Assembly (NCBI RefSeq): GCF_009796745.1
Contig: NZ_CP047024.1
Span: forward strand, 372,001 to 436,000
Direction of reading: 5' to 3'
DNA length: 64,000 nucleotides
Source: Paraglaciecola sp. L1A13
GTDB lineage: Bacteria; Pseudomonadota; Gammaproteobacteria; Enterobacterales; Alteromonadaceae
The position numbers and the translations under genes are program-made. The notes below the pieces were generated by a model. It worked only from the letters and a program-made list of their open reading frames with translations, ran no database searches and had not been told where the DNA came from. Of this stretch, positions 42,556-52,620 are shown piece by piece; the stretch's first letter is position 1, and every line of letters begins with the position of its first letter.

Positions 42556-45500
42556 CTAAAAACTATAATTTTTTATTTGCATCAGCGCTAATTTATCAAC
42601 GAACGGCCTAACTTTATCCTGCTGCTGTAAGCAGTCATGGGCTTGTACATAGGGCAGTAATACCTCGTAGCTGCTGTTATCCGTTACAATGGGGCGCAAC
42701 AAGTTGGCGGCCTGCTGACAGGCTATGCGTTTGTTGGATTTGGCATTGCTAGTGGCATTGGTGGTAGATGCAGCACCTTCCTGGTTCTGTGTATGCTCAT
42801 CTTGTTTCGCCGCTAACAAATAAACATGACTTAATGCTGTCGACAGTAACTGGTTTGCAGGTTGTTCACTTAATAACTGTTCTAGTTTTGACGTTGCCAA
42901 CGTGATCGCACGCTCGGCTAACGCCCAATTACCGTTAAGTTGATAGCCTTTAATAATAATGGTAATGGATGTGTAATATATTCTTGCTCTTGCTAATATT
43001 CTTTCGAAATCGACCAATGCTATGCTTTGGTTTGACGGCGCACTGTGAGTCAAGGCAGATAGATATAGATTTATCGCATGGGCACTCAACAAGTCAAGTT
43101 GCCATATTTCATTCGACGGGTCTTGCAGTAACAGAGTATCTAAATTAGCTTTGGCCGATAAAGCCGAGCGATTCGCCGCATTATACTGACCTAAATAATA
43201 CAACACATTGGCATTATTTAGGTAAGAGTATGCAAGGCTTTCGATTAAGTTAGCGTTATCGCTGTGAGTAATTAGTAAGTTAGCAATAATGTTTTGTACT
43301 TTTTCACGTGTGTGCACCGCTTGTTGTAGGCTGCCTAATTGCTCTTCTGTTTCAGCTAGCCATTCGAGAGTATTAGCAACCTTTAAATGAGATATATCAG
43401 TATCAGAAATACCATCAACCAGTTGATATTGAAGCGATAATGCCTTTTCAAATGCAACTTTGGCTTCACTTAAAGTTTGGAGCTTGTTGGTAACGGCACC
43501 CATTGCTAGATAAGCATAAGAAAGCTCAAGTTTAGCGTCATCACTATTGGGTTTTAGCTGATTCATCAATTTGCTAAAAGACAGATATTCCTCGAAATGC
43601 GGCTTTGCCGAAGTAAATTCAGCTCTATCCATTGCCAATTGCCCTAACCAAAATGCGTTCGCGCCTAGGGCCTTTAATAGCTCGCTGTTCTCGGGTTGTA
43701 TTTTATATAGCTTGTCTAGAATCGTTTGGGCTGAAGCAAAGGCCTGCTTGGCTTCATCATTTTTATTGCGCGAATAGGCCACTTCTCCCATTGCAGCAAG
43801 GGTCTGTGCATGCTGAGAGCGGGTTTTAAAATTTTGCTCTGTGCTGGTTAAAGACGGGAACAAAGACGCCTCGACCTCTTCATCTTGTTGGCTAAAATAC
43901 TCCAAGGCTTTATTGCTAATCCCATCGAGTAAATCCATACGTTTTACACTGCGCAGTTTGTCGGCAAACTCCCCTACCATAAAGCCTAATAGGCTCTCGG
44001 CTTCGAGGCGTTTTTGCTGGGCTAGGCTTTCTGCTTGTTGGCTTTTAACGCTCATAAAAAGAGCCGTGAAGGTGAGTACACATAGTAACGTCACTGTGGT
44101 GCGCTTTAACCAACGTTTAATGTTACCGCTTTTTTGCGATGCCTTTATCAGTCCGCGCTCATTCTCTTCAAGGGTAAATACTAGGCTGCGTTGTAAGCTT
44201 AATGCTTCTTGTAACGGTTTACCTTCAGCGAGCAAGTAGGCTTTGTTTTTATCCTCAAATTGCCAACGGCCTGCTAACTGCTGCAAACGGCTTTTGATTT
44301 GCAAGCCTTCTCTATGGTCGCTTATCCATTTCGCTGCTCTGGCCCATTTTCGTAGTAATGCTTCATGTGCCAAGCTAAAGCAAGGCTCACCATTTTGCAG
44401 GTGCGATACGAACAAGCGACTTTCTACCATGGCCTGTACGAATTGATGTTGGCTAGAATGTTTTAATGGATTGTCGTCGAGTTGAGACCAGCGCGCAGCG
44501 CGGCTAGTGATGGTTTCGCCGTCTGGGTTAAGCGTGACAAGCAATGACAGTAGAAATTCCAGTTGAGCCTGTTGTTCAGTGGATAACTGCAGATAAATTT
44601 CTTCCGCTTTTTTGCCGATTGCACCCTCTATACCGCCCAACTTACGATAAACCGAATACAGCATTTCGTTATCAACGCTGCGTTGCTCGTATAGCTCTTG
44701 CAAGGTGTACTGCAACATCGGCAAGGCATCTGGATGATTGGCCGCTTCATAACATAACACTTCGTCAAGGGGAGATGTGCTATTGGGTTCAATCGTCCAG
44801 CTTAAATTTGCAGCCTGTGCGGGCAAGCGGATCATTTGGCTTAACTCGCTAGGTGTCGGGGGAAGTAAATCGAAATGTGCACCTCGCTCTTTACCCGCCA
44901 TTAAGGTTGGATATTTGACGACTAACGGGTAGAAGTCATTACGACAGGCGCTGAATATTAAAATACAGCCCGATGTGGCTAACGTATCAATGGTATTGAG
45001 GAAAATTTTGCGCTCATCATCCTCGAAGGCCGGGGATGAAAGTAAGACTTCTAAACGGTCAATAAATAAAAAGAACTGAGGTTTTGCATATTGAAAAGTT
45101 GAGGCGCCCGACTGCTCTTTTATAGAGCCCAAAGCCCTTTCACACATTGCTATTACTTCACAACAGTCTTTTTGCAGCATGTTAGCCAGCGCCTCTGCGC
45201 TTAAACCGTCAAACACGGGTATATCGTTTGCGTCCCAGTCCAGTATCGAAGAGGCTAAATCAATAAACAATCGAGACTGACTGACATCGGCAAAATCTAA
45301 GCTGGTAAAGCTGACTACGCCGAGGCCATCGTAGCCATTTTTATGGGTCAGGCGGGGCAAAATCCCTGCGTTTACTAGGGACGATTTACCACTGCCGCTT
45401 GGGCCAAGGATCAAGCAAAAGGCTTGTTTCGCGCAAATCAAAGTCGACACCCGAGTGAGCAACGTGGTGATCTGCTCATTGCGACCGAAAAATACTTTGC

Positions 45501-45936
45501 TTTCATCGGGCTCAAAAGCGCTCAGCCCTGGAAAAGGTGAGCCACCTTGCCAGTCGTTAATACTTGGTTTTTCTGAGTTTGTGGCCTCTGCATTGGGGAA
45601 GTCTAGCTCGGCGACTATACGGTAGCCCCGTTTACGAATGGTTTCTATATATTTTGGGGCACTGGGTTTGTCGTTAAAAGCTTTACGCAACTGGGTAATG
45701 GCTTTATGTACTGGGTTATCACCAATGTCGTTTCCCCAACACTTGTCGGCAATATCATCAGCACTGAGCACTTGCTCGGCGCCATACTCATGCCGTTGTT
45801 GGCAAAGTAACAGTAGAACGTCCATCGCTTTGGGTTCTAGTTGCTTGACGGTATCGCCCGAGCGGACACAGTTGGTCGTAGGGGTAACTTGCCAATCCCC
45901 AATATAAAATATATTTGTTATCTTTTTTTCGTTCAC
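42556..45936 (-). CDS. Winged-helix, STAND-type ATPase, TPR-repeat regulator
   Basis: A 1126-residue multi-domain protein. Residues about 8-112 form an OmpR/CadC-type winged helix (LEPKAMDVLLLLCQQ, NPVHKAITQLRKAF, IETIRKRGYRI). Residues about 133-480 are an nSTAND1-like ATPase: PFPGLSAFEPDESKVFFGRN, Walker A GPSGSGKSS (178-186), Walker B FLFIDRLE. A transmembrane helix near 615-640 (TTVTLLCVLTFTALFMSV) separates it from an approximately 450-residue periplasmic TPR-like region with repeated helices (LEQLLSEQPANQLLSTALSHVYL). It would sense something through the TPR part and act on DNA from the membrane. Target and ligand are unknown; the 131-residue gene downstream is a candidate. Confidence 0.87.
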   Translation of the reverse strand: MNEKKITNIFYIGDWQVTPTTNCVRSGDTVKQLEPKAMDVLLLLCQQRHEYGAEQVLSADDIADKCWGNDIGDNPVHKAITQLRKAFNDKPSAPKYIETIRKRGYRIVAELDFPNAEATNSEKPSINDWQGGSPFPGLSAFEPDESKVFFGRNEQITTLLTRVSTLICAKQAFCLILGPSGSGKSSLVNAGILPRLTHKNGYDGLGVVSFTSLDFADVSQSRLFIDLASSILDWDANDIPVFDGLSAEALANMLQKDCCEVIAMCERALGSIKEQSGASTFQYAKPQFFLFIDRLEVLLSSPAFEDDERKIFLNTIDTLATSGCILIFSACRNDFYPLVVKYPTLMAGKERGAHFDLLPPTPSELSQMIRLPAQAANLSWTIEPNSTSPLDEVLCYEAANHPDALPMLQYTLQELYEQRSVDNEMLYSVYRKLGGIEGAIGKKAEEIYLQLSTEQQAQLEFLLSLLVTLNPDGETITSRAARWSQLDDNPLKHSSQHQFVQAMVESRLFVSHLQNGEPCFSLAHEALLRKWARAAKWISDHREGLQIKSRLQQLAGRWQFEDKNKAYLLAEGKPLQEALSLQRSLVFTLEENERGLIKASQKSGNIKRWLKRTTVTLLCVLTFTALFMSVKSQQAESLAQQKRLEAESLLGFMVGEFADKLRSVKRMDLLDGISNKALEYFSQQDEEVEASLFPSLTSTEQNFKTRSQHAQTLAAMGEVAYSRNKNDEAKQAFASAQTILDKLYKIQPENSELLKALGANAFWLGQLAMDRAEFTSAKPHFEEYLSFSKLMNQLKPNSDDAKLELSYAYLAMGAVTNKLQTLSEAKVAFEKALSLQYQLVDGISDTDISHLKVANTLEWLAETEEQLGSLQQAVHTREKVQNIIANLLITHSDNANLIESLAYSYLNNANVLYYLGQYNAANRSALSAKANLDTLLLQDPSNEIWQLDLLSAHAINLYLSALTHSAPSNQSIALVDFERILARARIYYTSITIIIKGYQLNGNWALAERAITLATSKLEQLLSEQPANQLLSTALSHVYLLAAKQDEHTQNQEGAASTTNATSNAKSNKRIACQQAANLLRPIVTDNSSYEVLLPYVQAHDCLQQQDKVRPFVDKLALMQIKNYSF

Positions 45937-46255
45937 GTTCTTATTTTACCCACTCATTCAGCGCATGAACTGAAATCAGAAATGGAGCACTCAAGGCTAA
46001 TGCCTGAAAGTATGACGCTATAATTATAAATGCTTGATAATAACCGTTATGCTGACCACATCAGCATGTGGTGAAATAATATACGTTAATTTAGCCTTGC
46101 TATCATCTACTAAAGTCTATGCCGTTAAGTGTATCGGTCAGGCTTGGGATTTATTTAAATCTCGTTGGAAGGGAATAAAAAAAGCGTCATTAAGACGCTT
46201 TCTTATTACAGGCTTCCCAGTATAAACGTGAGCGTATACAGGGAACGGCTCGCTA
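45937..46255. other. Intergenic region, 319 bases
   Basis: It lies between the start of the STAND regulator gene and the end of the RND pump gene. It holds the pump terminator (46175-46201) and, at 46049-46072, two overlapping hairpins. No gene was recognised. Confidence 0.5.
46175..46201 (-). terminator. Terminator of the RND operon
   Basis: AAAGCGTC and GACGCTTT are perfect 8-base arms around ATTAA. On the minus strand the stem is followed by a run of seven T. It lies 55 bases after the pump stop. Confidence 0.8.
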
Positions 46256-49200
46256 TTAGTTTAGGTGAGTCGTCTGCTGCTTGTTATTCTTGCGATTAAA
46301 CAGACGACCGATTGCGGCAAATATTCCGCTAAATAGGGCTTTGATATCTTCCAGTATTAAATACAAGCAGGGCACTAAGATCAGTGTTACTAGCGTGGCA
46401 TACATAACGGAAAAGCCTAATGCTACCGCCATCGGAATGACGAACTTTGCTTGTAAGCTGGTTTCGAACATGATGGGTAAGACACCAGCAAAGGTGGTAA
46501 TCGACGTCAGTGTGATCGCCCGAAAGCGTGCACAACCGGCATTGATAACCGAGTCCTTGAGGCGCACACCCATCGCGCGTTGTTGGTTGACGAAGTCTGT
46601 CATTACCAGACTGTCATTTATCACCACCCCTGCGGCGGCGATAATGCCAAAGGTCGACATCATGCTTAAATCGATATCAAAAATGAAGTGACCCCAAATC
46701 GCACCCGTCAAACTAAAGGGAATGACCGACATAATAATCAGTGGTTGGCCATAGCTCTTAAGCGGCGCGGCGAGTAGGATATAAACCATAATCAAGCCCG
46801 CAACCAAGAACATCATTTGCTGACTTTGCTGCGCCTGTTGTTCTTCGATGGTGCCACCAAGTTCGGTTTTTACCCCGGGGAATTTATCTTTAAGTTGAGG
46901 GAGTAATTCTTTTTCAACTTTTTCGATAACCGCATTTGGTTCGACTTCTTCTTCGTCAATTGAACCGAACACATATACGCTACGGTATCCCCCTTCTCGG
47001 CGAATATAGTTAATACCCGGTTTCTCCGTTAAGCTAACGACGTCCCCAAGCATGACCTCTTTACCTGTTGGGGTTGTAATCACAGCGTATTTTAGTTCTG
47101 CAAAGCGTTCACGGGTGACTTTGGGGTATCGCACCATCACGCGCACTTCGTCGCCACCACGAATAACTCGTTGGGCTTCACCACCGTAGAAACTGGCGCC
47201 AACTTGGCGTGCAATTTCGGCTAAATTTAAGCCTAAATCATAAGCCACGGGTAGTAAGTCCATTTGAATTTCTTTACTGGCCGGGTCGATAGTAGAGCTG
47301 ATATCAAACAGGCCATCGGTTTGCTGCAACATGGAGATAAATTCTCGCCCAGCAGCATTAAGGGTATTAATATCACTGCCGAATAGCATAAAGCCAAATT
47401 CACCATCGTCATTACCGCCACCGTTGATGTCATCGATGATAGTAATGGATTTCATACCTGGAATATCGGGCAGCTGTTCACGCCAACGTCTGGCGAGTTC
47501 AAATGCATCAAAATGACGATCATCTTCATCTACTAACGGTACTTGTACTCGGCCCTCTGTGCGCCCGCGGTTGAATACCATGATATCGCGCATCATAGTG
47601 TTGCCGTATTCGTCGACTATTTGTTTGTCTACGTCAAGGACCATACTTTCAATGGTAATGAGTGCATTGATGACCGCTTCATCGGACACGTTCTCGTTCA
47701 TCTCAAAAGTGATACCCGGGAAATCATGGGGCACTTTAGGGGAGGGGATCATGCGTACGTAGTTGGCTGACACCAAGCCCCAACTGATCATTAATACCGC
47801 GATAAAAATACAAAAGACAAACCAGCGCCATTCGGTACATTTTTGGACAAAACGCTTGTACTTGCCGTTTACAAAGCCGAAGAAGCGCTTATTAAAACGA
47901 GCACGCCAACTGTGTTCTTTAATAGGAGTGAATTTCATGTGCGCTAAATGCGCCGGCAAAATCAGTTTTGATTCAATTAGGCTAAATACGAGGCACAGGA
48001 TCACCACGCAGGCGATAACATAGAAAAACTGTCCTTCTGGGCCGGTTGAAAATAATGCCGGAGCGAACACCGCAATCGTGGTCAGAACCCCAAAAGTAGC
48101 AGGAGTGGCTACCCGTTTGGCACCGCGGATAACGCTTTCTGCGCCGCCGCCTGACTCTTCTATTTCACTGTAAGCACTCTCGCCGATGACAATGGCGTCG
48201 TCCACCACGATCCCTAGCACCATAATAAATGCAAACAGAGACAAAATATTAATGGTCACACCAAATATGGGCATCATCATGATGGCACCTAAGAAGCACA
48301 CTGGCAGACCGAGCATAACCCAGAAGGCTAACCTAAAGCGCAGGAATATAGTCAGCATCAAGGCAACCAAAACCGCTCCTTGAATAAGATTTGTGAGCAT
48401 CATGTCTAGGCGCGCGTTAAGGTAATAGGTCATGTCCACGAGTATCTTGAGCTGAAGACCAGATGGCAGGGTTTTATTGCGCATCTCAATGTAGTCTTTC
48501 ACTGTTTTTGAGACCGGAATGGTGCTTTGGTCTTTCGTGGCCTTAACCGACATGTAAATAGCGTTCACGCCTGAATATTTGTAGTAACGCTGACCTTCAA
48601 CAAATCCGTCTTGAATGGTCGCTACGTCACCTAATAATACTTTGCCGCCTGTATCGCTAATTTTAATAGGAATATGGCGAAACTCATCCCCATTATACAA
48701 TTGGTTCTCAACGCGAACGGCCACTATGCCTGAATCGGTACGTAGTTCACCGGCAGAAATATTAGCCGAATAGTTACGAATAGCTTGAGAAACATCACTG
48801 AGGGTTAAATTGTACTTACGCAAAATATCAGGTTTGATTTCAACGGATATTTCGTCTTCTGGGGCATCGACACTGACCAAAGAAATATTAGACAATTGTA
48901 ATAGCTCGTCTTCTATTTTCTTGGCTATAGGCTTGAGCTGTGTAATCGGCAAATCACCTACTAAAGACATTTCAATGACGTCTTGTTGGAACTCGACTTG
49001 CGAGATATCCGGTGGTTCCATTTCCGCTGGGAATGTGGCGATACTGTCGACACGTGCTTTGACCTTATCGAGTACGTCGGTCAGTTTTTTATCTTTTTGG
49101 ATCTCGAGAGTGACCCGTCCTGTACCGCGAAAGGCTCTTGATGTGGCCTTTTTAATTTCAGTAATGTCTTTTAACGACTCCTCAATTTTGATCAGAATAC

Positions 49201-49465
49201 TTTCTTCTATTTCTTGGGGAGAGGCACCACGGTAGACGGCACTGATATTGATATAGTTAATTTCAATGTTCGGAAACATTTGGCGTTGAATAGTGAAGTA
49301 ACTAAACAGGCCCATGATGATGATAAAAATCATCATCAAATTAGCGGCCACGGAATTGTTAGCGAAAAAAGCGATTAGGCCTGTTTGCTTATCCGCTTTA
49401 CCGTTGTGTAGGATCGGTTCTTCGTGTGGTACGTGAGGGCGTGGTGTTTCATCTTCAGTTGACAT
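46256..49465 (-). CDS. RND family efflux pump, inner-membrane permease
   Basis: A 1069-residue HAE1/AcrB-type proton antiporter. It has 12 membrane helices and two large periplasmic loops. The proton-relay Asp pair is visible in VLGIVVDDAIVIGES, and a second helix has FGIIAAAGVVINDSLV. The N-terminal IRMQFPNIEI-type start (FPNIEINYINISAVYRGASP) is typical of the CusA/AcrB-like subgroup with an extended tail. It pairs with the adaptor gene 8 bases upstream. No outer-membrane channel gene is present, so it probably uses a shared TolC. Substrate not known. Confidence 0.93.
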   Translation of the reverse strand: MSTEDETPRPHVPHEEPILHNGKADKQTGLIAFFANNSVAANLMMIFIIIMGLFSYFTIQRQMFPNIEINYINISAVYRGASPQEIEESILIKIEESLKDITEIKKATSRAFRGTGRVTLEIQKDKKLTDVLDKVKARVDSIATFPAEMEPPDISQVEFQQDVIEMSLVGDLPITQLKPIAKKIEDELLQLSNISLVSVDAPEDEISVEIKPDILRKYNLTLSDVSQAIRNYSANISAGELRTDSGIVAVRVENQLYNGDEFRHIPIKISDTGGKVLLGDVATIQDGFVEGQRYYKYSGVNAIYMSVKATKDQSTIPVSKTVKDYIEMRNKTLPSGLQLKILVDMTYYLNARLDMMLTNLIQGAVLVALMLTIFLRFRLAFWVMLGLPVCFLGAIMMMPIFGVTINILSLFAFIMVLGIVVDDAIVIGESAYSEIEESGGGAESVIRGAKRVATPATFGVLTTIAVFAPALFSTGPEGQFFYVIACVVILCLVFSLIESKLILPAHLAHMKFTPIKEHSWRARFNKRFFGFVNGKYKRFVQKCTEWRWFVFCIFIAVLMISWGLVSANYVRMIPSPKVPHDFPGITFEMNENVSDEAVINALITIESMVLDVDKQIVDEYGNTMMRDIMVFNRGRTEGRVQVPLVDEDDRHFDAFELARRWREQLPDIPGMKSITIIDDINGGGNDDGEFGFMLFGSDINTLNAAGREFISMLQQTDGLFDISSTIDPASKEIQMDLLPVAYDLGLNLAEIARQVGASFYGGEAQRVIRGGDEVRVMVRYPKVTRERFAELKYAVITTPTGKEVMLGDVVSLTEKPGINYIRREGGYRSVYVFGSIDEEEVEPNAVIEKVEKELLPQLKDKFPGVKTELGGTIEEQQAQQSQQMMFLVAGLIMVYILLAAPLKSYGQPLIIMSVIPFSLTGAIWGHFIFDIDLSMMSTFGIIAAAGVVINDSLVMTDFVNQQRAMGVRLKDSVINAGCARFRAITLTSITTFAGVLPIMFETSLQAKFVIPMAVALGFSVMYATLVTLILVPCLYLILEDIKALFSGIFAAIGRLFNRKNNKQQTTHLN

Positions 49466-49473
49466 ACAGGCTC

Positions 49474-50637
49474 CTACTTGGCTTGCTGAGCGATTGACTC
49501 ATCAGCGGCCGTGACATTATTCACTTTCACTTCCATACCCGTTTGCGGATACTCGGGTAGTGTGGTGACGATGCTATCGTTGTCGGATATGCCTTTACTG
49601 ATCAGTAAAAATTCACCTTCTTCACGTAAGATTTCGACTTTTTTGGGCTGCAACTTACTGTCTTTGTCCATCACCCACACAGTTTGGTTATTCACCAATG
49701 CTTGGGGTAAGCGATAGATGTGGTCAAGGGTGCGACCAGAAAAACTCACTTGTACGTAATTACCAAATTTAAGGGCTGGCAAATTACTTTTTAAACTGTA
49801 AGGGTCATTAACACGCACTACAAGTTGACTCATGCGAGTGGCTTGGTCTACCACACCTAAATCTCGAGAAATAAGGCCTGTGCGCTTAACGGGGTTATAA
49901 CCGTTAGTGGTAATTTGTGCTTCTTTATCGGCTAAATTGTCAGGTAAAAACTCACGATCAAAACCAGCGATAGGAAAGATAACTTCTGCTGCTTCAACGC
50001 TATAAATTTCACCTACTGTGGTGCCTTGAACTATAAATTGGCCAACGCCGATATTACGGCTAACGACTAGGGCATCGTATGGCGCTATGACCGCACAGTT
50101 GTCTAAGTCGCGCTGCGCTATTTTCAAACCTGCTTGAGCTGACTTTAAGTTTGCTTCAGCACTAAGTAACTGCGGTTTCCGTAAATATAAATCAGACACT
50201 TGACTGTTAGGAATGCCTTTGGCTTCTTGCTTGGCTACATCGGCCCGGGCTTTTTCTTCTATTAGTTGTGCTTGGGCTAAGCTAACGTTGGCTTGGGCTT
50301 GTAGAAGAGCAGCTTCATACGTGTCTTTCTCAATACTAAACAGGGTGCTACCGTGCAAGACTAAGCCACCAGCAACAAAATTAGGATGCCAACTGACGAC
50401 TTCACCAGATACTTGCGATGAAATCATAGTGCGCTCAAGGGGTTGTACTTCACCGTAGTTGGCAATAACCACTTGATAGTCTTCAGCATGAGCGGCTTCC
50501 ACCGTAACGGTCGGGCGCGTATCGACTATCTCTTTATTCTCATCTTCTGATGCACTAACTTCAATCAATGTCATGGTGCCAAAACCGGCGACAAGAGCAA
50601 GAGCGGGGAATAGAACTTTCATCCATCTATTGTTCAT
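49474..50637 (-). CDS. RND efflux periplasmic adaptor (membrane fusion protein)
   Basis: A 387-residue adaptor with an N-terminal signal anchor (VLFPALALVAGFGTMTLI), a lipoyl-like half-motif (PTVTVEAAHAEDYQVV, GEVVSWHPNFVAGGLVLHGS), a coiled coil (about 115-185, QAQANVSLAQAQLIEEKARA), then barrel and membrane-proximal domains (VGEIYSVEAAEVIFPIAGFD). It bridges the inner-membrane pump and an outer channel. It starts 272 bases from the divergent M28 peptidase gene and is followed after 8 bases by the pump gene; the pair forms an operon. No local regulator is present. Confidence 0.92.
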   Translation of the reverse strand: MNNRWMKVLFPALALVAGFGTMTLIEVSASEDENKEIVDTRPTVTVEAAHAEDYQVVIANYGEVQPLERTMISSQVSGEVVSWHPNFVAGGLVLHGSTLFSIEKDTYEAALLQAQANVSLAQAQLIEEKARADVAKQEAKGIPNSQVSDLYLRKPQLLSAEANLKSAQAGLKIAQRDLDNCAVIAPYDALVVSRNIGVGQFIVQGTTVGEIYSVEAAEVIFPIAGFDREFLPDNLADKEAQITTNGYNPVKRTGLISRDLGVVDQATRMSQLVVRVNDPYSLKSNLPALKFGNYVQVSFSGRTLDHIYRLPQALVNNQTVWVMDKDSKLQPKKVEILREEGEFLLISKGISDNDSIVTTLPEYPQTGMEVKVNNVTAADESIAQQAK

Positions 50638-50909
50638 TGGGGGGGAAAACCTTATTTGTGTGTTTAATTATTATTATATTTGGTTGTTATACGCAGATAG
50701 TAATCGAACGTATCACTCAGTGAGTGCTGCCAATTGTAAACAGTCATGAGTATATCGATTTACAGCTGTTTTTCCTATTCTCTTATTGGTTTTTTGTCGC
50801 CAATTAGACTCGAAACTAAGCGTAAAATTGAGTGAAATTAGCGTCTTAAGTATGCGAAACTAAGTAAGTGTTCATAACGAGTTCCTAATTTCATACCGAG
50901 ACCCATATT

Positions 50910-52562
50910 ATGTTTAGTTCCAAAGTACCTTGTCAATTTTACAATAATGTTAAAGCAGTTGTGTTGCTTACCTTGGTGTTAAGCGGCATGCACGCGAATG
51001 CAGAGCAAAAAATATCTATAGTCGACTTGCCTAATGTCGCCAAGCATATTGAAGTGTTGGCATCGGACGCTTTTCAAGGGCGGGGGCCTTTGACCGAAGG
51101 AGAGCAACTGACAATTAATTATTTGGCTGAGCAATATCAAGCCATGGGATTACTAGGCGCTAATCCGAATAATGGGCAATCCTCGCCGTTAGGGCGATAC
51201 TTTCAAGCCGTTCCGATGGCGAAAATTACCCCCAACCAAGATATGACATTGAAAATTGGTGATTTATCTTTTGCATCAGGTAGTGATTTCACCGCCCGTA
51301 CCGAGCAAATCAACTCGCAAATAACACTCAATGATTCTGCCTTAGTTTTTGTTGGTTACGGTATTAATGCGCCAGAATATCAATGGAATGACTACGCTGA
51401 TATCGATGTCTCAGGCAAAACAGTAATAGTGTTGGTCAACGACCCAGGATTTGCTACGCAAGATGCTAAATTATTTACAGGTAACGCAATGACCTACTAC
51501 GGTCGTTGGACTTACAAATACGAAGAAGCTGCTCGTCAAGGTGCAAAAGCCGTGTTAATTGTGCATGAAACCGCAGCGGCAGCTTATCCTTGGAGCGTGG
51601 TAGAAAGCTCGAATACTGGCAGCAAATACACATTGGTAGACGGTCAGCAAAATAAATCGAAGTTACCTATTATGGGCTGGTTGCAATTGGCCGCGACCGA
51701 GCAAATATTCAAGCAATCAGGTCTTGATTATCAGCAACTTAAAAAGCAAGCACTGCAAGCCGATTTTACCCCTACTACTTTGCAGCAAAGTGCCAACCTA
51801 ACCCTTGTGAATACCATTAGCCGAGCAACGTCACACAATGTTGTGGCGAAAATAGAAGGCAGTAAGTACCCTGATGAATATGTGTTGGTAGGCGCTCATT
51901 GGGATCATTTTGGTACGAAACACACGCCAGATGGTGACATTATTTATAACGGAGCCGTAGATAATGCCTCTGGCGTTGGTGGCACATTAGAGATGGCACG
52001 TATTTTAATGGCGAAACATAAAGTGACGCCATTTGAGCGTTCTATTTTATTTATTAATTTCACGGCTGAAGAAACAGGCTTAATTGGCTCGGAGCAGTTT
52101 TCGAAAGGGGAAATTATCCCCACCAAAAACATGGTGGCACTGGTCAATATTGATGGCATGAACGTGTTAGATAAAGTGGATTATATTTTACAATACGGCG
52201 ATGGTTTATCTGAAATGGAAGATTACCTAGTGCAGGCTGCTAAGGTGCAACATCGTCAGGTGAAGTTAGATCCGCGTCCACAAAATGGTTTATTTTTCCG
52301 GTCTGATCATTTCTCAATGGCGAAACGCGGTGTGCCGAGTTTGTTGTTTATGAGTTTGGGCGATACGGACCCTGATTATATCGCACATCGATATCACAAG
52401 GCTGAAGATGACTTTTCGGCCGACTGGTCCTTAGGTGGTGTGGAGCAAGATATTGAGTTAATGGTCGATATTACTGAAACACTCGCTAATTCAAGAGACT
52501 GGCCTAAGTGGAAAATGGACTCTGACTTTAAAACCAGTCGAGAGGCCGATTTAGCGCATTAG
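50910..52562 (+). CDS. M28 family zinc aminopeptidase, secreted
   Basis: A 550-residue exported peptidase (signal peptide ending near MHANA). A PA-type insert (about 150-290, INAPEYQWNDYADIDVSGKT) precedes the catalytic domain. Zinc ligands are visible in GAHWDHFG, NGAVDNASG, AEETGLIGSE, VNIDGMN and the FFRSDHFS block with its His. This is the M28 pattern of two-zinc aminopeptidases. It probably releases amino acids from peptides in the periplasm. The next gene, a DsrE-like protein, follows after 58 bases with its own AAGGAG site. Confidence 0.93.
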   Translation: MFSSKVPCQFYNNVKAVVLLTLVLSGMHANAEQKISIVDLPNVAKHIEVLASDAFQGRGPLTEGEQLTINYLAEQYQAMGLLGANPNNGQSSPLGRYFQAVPMAKITPNQDMTLKIGDLSFASGSDFTARTEQINSQITLNDSALVFVGYGINAPEYQWNDYADIDVSGKTVIVLVNDPGFATQDAKLFTGNAMTYYGRWTYKYEEAARQGAKAVLIVHETAAAAYPWSVVESSNTGSKYTLVDGQQNKSKLPIMGWLQLAATEQIFKQSGLDYQQLKKQALQADFTPTTLQQSANLTLVNTISRATSHNVVAKIEGSKYPDEYVLVGAHWDHFGTKHTPDGDIIYNGAVDNASGVGGTLEMARILMAKHKVTPFERSILFINFTAEETGLIGSEQFSKGEIIPTKNMVALVNIDGMNVLDKVDYILQYGDGLSEMEDYLVQAAKVQHRQVKLDPRPQNGLFFRSDHFSMAKRGVPSLLFMSLGDTDPDYIAHRYHKAEDDFSADWSLGGVEQDIELMVDITETLANSRDWPKWKMDSDFKTSREADLAH

Positions 52563-52620
52563 CAATTGACTAATACCTATTAAATACAACCAATGAAATA
52601 TAAATAGCGAAGGAGATAAA

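Noticed and set aside
43571..44446. Several plus-strand frames inside the STAND regulator gene
   Set aside because: They are antisense shadows of a gene with clear domains on the minus strand.
46281..49235. Multiple plus-strand frames across the RND pump gene
   Set aside because: Antisense shadows of a well-supported pump gene.
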